Shown in pieces: positions 11,228 to 14,549 of a stretch of 14,549 nt of DNA. Positions within the stretch are counted from its first letter, which is position 1, and each line of letters starts with the position of its first letter. The DNA comes from an uncultured Prevotellaceae bacterium. GTDB lineage: Bacteria; Bacteroidota; Bacteroidia; Bacteroidales; Bacteroidaceae. A model generated the notes under the pieces. It worked only from the letters and a program-made list of their open reading frames with translations. It was not told the DNA's origin and searched no databases. The stretch is from assembly GCA_946624335.1 (NCBI GenBank), contig CAMOSA010000044.1, positions 1 through 14,549 of the forward strand, read 5' to 3'. Made by a program: the position numbers and the translations under genes.

Positions 11228-11482
11228 ATGGAAAGAAACTTAAGAAAGACAAGAACCGGTGTTGTCATCAGCGACAAGATGGATAAGACCATTGTAGTGG
11301 CTGCCAAGTACAAGGAGAGACACCCGATCTATGGTAAGTTCGTCCAGAAGACGAAGAAGTACCATGCTCATGACGAGAAGAACGACTGCCACCGCGGCGA
11401 CACCGTTCTGATCATGGAAACCCGTCCCCTGAGCAAAACCAAGAGATGGAGAGTAGTAGAAATCGTAGAAAGAGCTAAGTAA
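11228..11482 (+). CDS. rpsQ: 30S ribosomal protein S17 (uS17)
   Basis: S17 is an OB-fold primary 16S rRNA binder. From the ATG at 11228 the product is 84 residues: MERNLRKTRTGVV, then SDKMDKTIVV, KYHAHDEKNDC and the C-terminal signature ETRPLSKTKRWRVVEIVERAK. An in-frame ATG at 11216 would add MVLN and leaves only 3 nt after rpmC. I prefer 11228 because family members begin at the Met-Glu step before the conserved RNLRKTR. The choice is moderately sure; the gene itself is certain. rplN begins 2 nt after the stop. Confidence 0.93.
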   Translation: MERNLRKTRTGVVISDKMDKTIVVAAKYKERHPIYGKFVQKTKKYHAHDEKNDCHRGDTVLIMETRPLSKTKRWRVVEIVERAK

Positions 11483-11484
11483 TT

Positions 11485-11850
11485 ATGATACAGTCAGAAT
11501 CTAGATTAGTTGTTGCAGACAACAGCGGAGCCAAGGAGTGCCTGTGCATCCGTGTGCTTGGTGGCACGCGCCGCCGTTATGCAACCGTGGGGGATATCAT
11601 CGTCGTCTCTGTGAAGAGCGTCATCCCCTCCAGTGATATTAAAAAGGGTGCTGTGTCGAAAGCTTTGATCGTCCGCACAAGCAAGGAAGTCCGTCGTGCC
11701 GACGGCTCCTATATCCGTTTCGACGACAATGCTTGCGTACTGTTGAACAATGCTGGTGAGCTTCGTGGCAGCCGCATCTTCGGTCCTGTGGCCCGTGAGC
11801 TGCGTGCGGTCAATATGAAGGTTGTGTCACTCGCACCCGAGGTACTTTAA
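11485..11850 (+). CDS. rplN: 50S ribosomal protein L14 (uL14)
   Basis: L14 is a five-stranded barrel protein at the subunit interface and the docking site of the silencing factor RsfS. The 121-residue product starts MIQSESRLVVADNSGAKE and contains GDIIVVSVK, the basic KGAVSKALIVRTSKEVRR stretch and the C-terminal GSRIFGPVARELR. Length and motifs are standard. It begins 2 nt after the rpsQ stop with no room for a Shine-Dalgarno outside the rpsQ coding sequence. It marks the E. coli boundary between S10 and spc operons, but no boundary is visible here. Confidence 0.98.
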   Translation: MIQSESRLVVADNSGAKECLCIRVLGGTRRRYATVGDIIVVSVKSVIPSSDIKKGAVSKALIVRTSKEVRRADGSYIRFDDNACVLLNNAGELRGSRIFGPVARELRAVNMKVVSLAPEVL

Positions 11851-11873
11851 TCATCTAAAGATTCAATACAGTA

Positions 11874-12194
11874 ATGGCAAAGTTACATATTAAGAAGGGC
11901 GACACCGTTCAGATCCTCGCTGGCAACAGCAAGGGCCAGACCGGCAAGGTGCTGAAGGTGCTCGTCAAGGAGCAGAAGGCTATCGTCGAGGGCCAGAACA
12001 TGGTCTCGAAGAGCCAGAAGCCCAGTGCCAAGAACCCTCAGGGCGGCATCGTGAAGCAGGAAGCCCCCATCCACGTTTCCAACCTGAATGTGGTGGACCC
12101 CAAGTCCGGCAAGGCTACCCGCATTGGACGTAAGTTGAACGCTGACGGTAAGCTTGTCCGTTATGCAAAAAAATCAGGAGAGGAGATTAAGTAA
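11874..12194 (+). CDS. rplX: 50S ribosomal protein L24 (uL24)
   Basis: L24 is an early 50S assembly initiator. The 106-residue product starts MAKLHIKKGDTVQI and has a KOW motif (KKGDTVQILAGNSKGQTGKV, about residues 7-26). The NPQGGIVKQEAPIHVSNLNVVDP segment typical of L24 follows. Its TAA stop overlaps the rplE ATG by one base. The last codons (12176-12185, AGGAGAGGAG) resemble a Shine-Dalgarno for rplE while also encoding Ser-Gly-Glu-Glu. Confidence 0.97.
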   Translation: MAKLHIKKGDTVQILAGNSKGQTGKVLKVLVKEQKAIVEGQNMVSKSQKPSAKNPQGGIVKQEAPIHVSNLNVVDPKSGKATRIGRKLNADGKLVRYAKKSGEEIK

Positions 12195-12748
12195 TGGCAA
12201 ATACAGCAAGACTCAAGCAGGAGTATATCGACCGTATAGCTCCGGCACTCAAGGAAAAGTTCGGCTACACCTCCGCTATGCAGATCCCCGTCCTGAAGAA
12301 GATTGTCATCAATCAGGGCCTGGGTATCGCTACCGCCGACAAGAAGATCATCGAAGTGGCCGTCAACGAGCTCACTGCCATCACCGGCCAGAAGGCTGTC
12401 GCCACGGTTTCCAAGAAGGACGTGGCCAACTTCAAGCTGCGTAAGAAGATGCCCATCGGCGTCATGGTGACACTGCGCCGCGAGCGTATGTACGAGTTCC
12501 TGGAGAAGCTCGTGAAGGTGGCTCTGCCACGTATCCGCGACTTCAAGGGCATCGAGAGCAAGCTCGACGGCCGTGGCAACTACACGCTCGGCATTCAGGA
12601 GCAGATCATCTTCCCCGAGATCAACATCGACGCCATCGACCGCATCGTTGGCATGAATATCACTTTTGTGACAACCGCTAAGACCGACGAGGAGGGCTTC
12701 GCGCTCCTCAAGGAGTTCGGCCTTCCCTTCAAGAACGCTAAAGACTAA
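12194..12748 (+). CDS. rplE: 50S ribosomal protein L5 (uL5)
   Basis: L5 binds 5S rRNA in the central protuberance and contacts S13 across the subunit bridge. The 184-residue product shows MQIPVLKKIVINQGLG (36-51), ITGQKAVATVSKKDVANFKLRKKMPIG, and the C-terminal PEINIDAIDRIVGMNITFVTTAKTDEE. The start codon shares its A with the rplX stop (TAATG), a sign of coupling. The purine-rich AGGAGAGGAG ends 8 nt upstream and could act as a Shine-Dalgarno. This region of rplX-rplE is where S8 represses the spc operon in E. coli, but I saw no matching structure here. Confidence 0.98.
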   Translation: MANTARLKQEYIDRIAPALKEKFGYTSAMQIPVLKKIVINQGLGIATADKKIIEVAVNELTAITGQKAVATVSKKDVANFKLRKKMPIGVMVTLRRERMYEFLEKLVKVALPRIRDFKGIESKLDGRGNYTLGIQEQIIFPEINIDAIDRIVGMNITFVTTAKTDEEGFALLKEFGLPFKNAKD

Positions 12749-12754
12749 GGAAAT

Positions 12755-13054
12755 ATGGCAAAAGAATCAATGAAGGCCCGCGAGGTTAAGCGCGCCAAGC
12801 TCGTTGCCAAGTATGCTGCCAAGCGTGCTGCCCTCAAGAAGATTGTCAACACGGGTGATCCCGTCGAGGCTTTCGAGGCCGCACAGAAGCTGCAGAGCAT
12901 CCCTCGCAATGCCAACCCCATCCGCTTGCATAACCGCTGTAAGATCACAGGACGTCCGAAGGGCTATATCCGTCAGTTCGGCCTCTCCCGTATCCAGTTC
13001 CGCGAGATGGCTTCACAGGGTCTCATCCCCGGCGTGAAGAAGGCAAGCTGGTAA
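12755..13054 (+). CDS. rpsN: 30S ribosomal protein S14, zinc-independent form (uS14)
   Basis: S14 completes the 30S head next to S3 and S10. The 99-residue product is the long, zinc-free form: it has one Cys in NRCKITGRPKGYIRQFGLSRI and lacks the paired CxxC motifs of the short 61-residue zinc form. The C-terminus FREMASQGLIPGVKKASW is the standard S14 ending. The start at 12755 gives MAKESMKAREVKR; an internal ATG at 12770 is possible but would shorten the conserved basic N-terminus. It lies 6 nt after rplE and is followed by an 81-nt spacer with a small hairpin. Confidence 0.97.
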   Translation: MAKESMKAREVKRAKLVAKYAAKRAALKKIVNTGDPVEAFEAAQKLQSIPRNANPIRLHNRCKITGRPKGYIRQFGLSRIQFREMASQGLIPGVKKASW

Positions 13055-13101
13055 TGTATTCACGCGACGCAAGTCCAATTTATTATTAACTTTTAATATT
13101 G

Positions 13102-13116
13102 TCGGCAGCGTGCCGA
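13102..13116 (+). other. Small hairpin in the rpsN-rpsH spacer
   Basis: TCGGCA (13102-13107) and TGCCGA (13111-13116) form a perfect 6-bp stem with loop GCG, 19 nt upstream of the rpsH ATG. The 81-nt spacer around it is A/T-rich. It is the longest intergenic gap in the window after rpsJ-rplC. No U-tract follows. It could be a control or processing site for rpsH and the genes behind it. Confidence 0.45.
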
Positions 13117-13135
13117 TTAATTAAATCTTAAACAA

Positions 13136-13531
13136 ATGACAGATCCTATTGCAGACTATTTGACGCGAGTGCGCAACGCCATCATGGCCAAGCACCGTGT
13201 GGTTGAGATCCCCGCGTCGAATCTGAAGAAGGAGATCACCAAGATCCTCTTCGAGAAGGGTTACGTCCTCAACTACAAGTTCGTTGAAGACGGCCCTCAG
13301 GGCACCATCAAGATCGCCCTGAAGTACGATGCTGTTAACAAGGTTAACGCCATCAAGAAACTGATCCGTGTCTCTAAACCCGGTATGCGTAAGTATACGG
13401 GCTACAAGGACATGCCCCGTGTTATCAATGGCCTTGGTATTGCCATCATCTCCACTTCTCAGGGTGTGATGACGAACAAGGAGGCCGCCGAGCGCAAGAT
13501 TGGCGGCGAGGTACTTTGCTATGTCTATTAA
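13136..13531 (+). CDS. rpsH: 30S ribosomal protein S8 (uS8)
   Basis: S8 binds the central domain of 16S rRNA and autogenously represses the spc operon in E. coli. The 131-residue product starts MTDPIADYLTRVRNAIMAKH and carries the basic and aromatic rRNA-binding core (SKPGMRKYTGYKDMPRV). The family C-terminal signature is GLGIAIISTSQGVMTNKEA followed by GGEVLCYVY. The ATG at 13136 follows an A/T-rich leader (TTAAATCTTAAACAA) with no Shine-Dalgarno. It follows the longest gap inside the spc part, so it may have some independent control. Confidence 0.98.
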   Translation: MTDPIADYLTRVRNAIMAKHRVVEIPASNLKKEITKILFEKGYVLNYKFVEDGPQGTIKIALKYDAVNKVNAIKKLIRVSKPGMRKYTGYKDMPRVINGLGIAIISTSQGVMTNKEAAERKIGGEVLCYVY

Positions 13532-13534
13532 TTG

Positions 13535-13541
13535 AAGGAGG
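13535..13541 (+). promoter_or_regulatory. Consensus Shine-Dalgarno (AAGGAGG) for rplF
   Basis: AAGGAGG at 13535-13541 is a 7-nt perfect complement to the anti-Shine-Dalgarno and lies 7 nt before the rplF ATG at 13549, optimal spacing. It is located between the rpsH stop (13531) and rplF, outside coding sequence. It sets the rplF start, and it is unusual because the other genes here have no such site outside coding sequence. Confidence 0.85.
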
Positions 13542-13548
13542 AATTAGC

Positions 13549-14130
13549 ATGTCAAGAATTGGTAAATTGCCCATTAACATCCCCGCAGGTGTTGAGATTT
13601 CCATTGACGGCAACAAGGTTACCGTCAAAGGTAAGGAGGGTGTTTTAACCCAAGAGGTTAATCCTTCCATTAAGTTAAACTACGACAAGGAGAAGGCAGA
13701 GTTCACCTTCGACATCGATGAGGAGTACGATCCCATCAATGTCTCCATGAAGCAGAAGCAGGCCTATCACGGCCTCTACCGCTCGCTCATCCACAACATG
13801 GTGGTAGGCGTCAGCGAAGGCTACACCAAGCAGCTGGAGCTCGTCGGCGTCGGTTATCGTGTGAGCAACAAGGGTAACCTTCTGGAGTTCGCACTGGGCT
13901 ACACCCATCCCATCCTCATCCAGCTTCCCGCTGAGATCAAGGTGGAGACGAAGTCCGAGCGTAACCAGAACCCCCAGATCATCTTGAAGTCTTGCGACAA
14001 ACAGCTCCTCGGACAGGTTTGTGCCAAGATCCGTTCTTTCCGTAAGCCCGAACCTTACAAGGGCAAGGGTATCTTGTTCGTTGGCGAGCAGATTCGCAGA
14101 AAGTCTGGCAAGTCAGCAGGTGCTAAGTAA
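13549..14130 (+). CDS. rplF: 50S ribosomal protein L6 (uL6)
   Basis: L6 has two related domains and sits at the base of the L7/L12 stalk near the sarcin-ricin loop. The 193-residue product starts MSRIGKLPINIPAGV, has GLYRSLIHNMVVGVSEGY in the middle, and ends with the signature RSFRKPEPYKGKGILFVGEQ and RRKSGKSAGAK. The start at 13549 is fixed by this N-terminus and by the AAGGAGG seven bases upstream; an in-frame ATG at 13516 lies inside rpsH and is rejected. rplR follows after 24 nt. Confidence 0.98.
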   Translation: MSRIGKLPINIPAGVEISIDGNKVTVKGKEGVLTQEVNPSIKLNYDKEKAEFTFDIDEEYDPINVSMKQKQAYHGLYRSLIHNMVVGVSEGYTKQLELVGVGYRVSNKGNLLEFALGYTHPILIQLPAEIKVETKSERNQNPQIILKSCDKQLLGQVCAKIRSFRKPEPYKGKGILFVGEQIRRKSGKSAGAK

Positions 14131-14154
14131 TAGTAACTCTAAAATCGCGTAATC

Positions 14155-14496
14155 ATGACAACGAAAATAGAAAGACGAATCAAGATCAAGTATAGAGTTC
14201 GCAACAAGATCTCGGGCACTGCCGAGCGCCCCCGTATGTCGGTGTTCCGCAGCAACAAGCAGATCTATGTTCAGGTCATCAACGACGAGAACGGCACGAC
14301 GCTGTGCTCGGCTTCCTCCCTCGGGATGGCTGCTTGCCCCAAGAAGGAGCAGGCTGCCAAGGTTGGTGAGCTCATCGCAAAGAAAGCGCTCGAAGCAGGT
14401 ATTACTACTGTCGTTTTCGACCGTAACGGTTATCTCTACCACGGTAGAGTCAAGGAAGTTGCAGATGCAGCACGTAACGGTGGACTTAAATTCTAA
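14155..14496 (+). CDS. rplR: 50S ribosomal protein L18 (uL18)
   Basis: L18 binds 5S rRNA with L5 and anchors it in the central protuberance. The 113-residue product has the basic N-terminus MTTKIERRIKIKYRVRNKI, then RPRMSVFRSNKQIYVQVI. The C-terminal signature is VFDRNGYLYHGRVKEVADAARNGGLKF. Length fits the Bacteroidetes family. It lies 24 nt after rplF and 5 nt before rpsE. Confidence 0.98.
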   Translation: MTTKIERRIKIKYRVRNKISGTAERPRMSVFRSNKQIYVQVINDENGTTLCSASSLGMAACPKKEQAAKVGELIAKKALEAGITTVVFDRNGYLYHGRVKEVADAARNGGLKF

Positions 14497-14501
14497 TCAT
14501 T

Positions 14502-14549
14502 ATGGCAATCAAGAATGTAAAGATCAATAGCGATGTTGAATTGAAGGAC
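14502..14549 (+). CDS. rpsE: 30S ribosomal protein S5, 5' end only (partial)
   Basis: An ATG at 14502, 5 nt after the rplR stop, opens MAIKNVKINSDVELKD before the window ends. The NSDVELKD step resembles the N-terminus of Bacteroidetes S5, and S5 is the expected gene after L18 in the spc order. Only 16 codons are visible, so the identity rests on this short match and on gene order. Confidence 0.88.
   Translation, partial: MAIKNVKINSDVELKD

Noticed and set aside
12755..13054. S14 as an atypical protein because zinc cysteines are missing
   Set aside because: The zinc-independent long form of S14 is a well-known normal variant, and the length and C-terminus are standard.

Overview
The window is a Bacteroidetes chromosome segment, most likely order Bacteroidales and probably a GC-rich Prevotellaceae-like organism. 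Four candidate promoters carry the Bacteroidetes housekeeping -7 element (TAnnTTTG), two of them with a TTTG or TTG box 19 bp upstream. Nearly all genes lack a Shine-Dalgarno sequence and have A/T-rich leaders instead. The ribosomal proteins and EF-G (705 aa) read like Bacteroides/Prevotella orthologues. The taxon is inferred from these features and was not tested by any search.

Layout. Positions 1-1276 are on the minus strand: the first 15 codons of an unidentified protein at the very edge, a 22-bp tandem repeat array (about 93-230), and a membrane flippase-like gene (194-1276) whose last codons and stop lie inside the array. A divergent promoter region (1277-1423) separates it from a plus-strand lipoprotein gene (1424-1975), which ends at a strong intrinsic terminator (2048-2074). 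Next is a DUF3467 gene (2261-2578) with a textbook Bacteroidetes promoter. From 2624 on there is a 12-bp stem-loop, a second textbook promoter, and then the str-S10-spc ribosomal superoperon on the plus strand.

The superoperon order is rpsL, rpsG, fusA, rpsJ, rplC, rplD, rplW, rplB, rpsS, rplV, rpsC, rplP, rpmC, rpsQ, rplN, rplX, rplE, rpsN, rpsH, rplF, rplR, and rpsE (cut by the window end). tuf is absent from its E. coli position after fusA. Genes from rplC onward are tightly packed (1-46 nt gaps, one 1-nt overlap) except for an 81-nt gap before rpsH. The early genes have long spacers: rpsL-rpsG 233 nt, rpsG-fusA 139 nt, fusA-rpsJ 201 nt and rpsJ-rplC 70 nt. Several of these hold hairpins or short repeats that could be ribosomal-protein leaders, processing sites or neutral repeats. 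No intrinsic terminator with a U-tract was seen between rpsL and rpsE, so one long transcript is plausible.

The coding content is mostly ordinary core translation machinery. The points worth a second look are: the tandem array that supplies a gene's C-terminus and stop; a repeated 10-mer between the divergent promoters; the hairpin and palindrome bracketing the rpsL promoter; the 14-nt-period repeat with competing inverted arms and the GC-rich hairpin between fusA and rpsJ; a shared leader word ahead of genes after long spacers; and a perfect Shine-Dalgarno in front of rplF. I did not find a clearly new multi-gene system.
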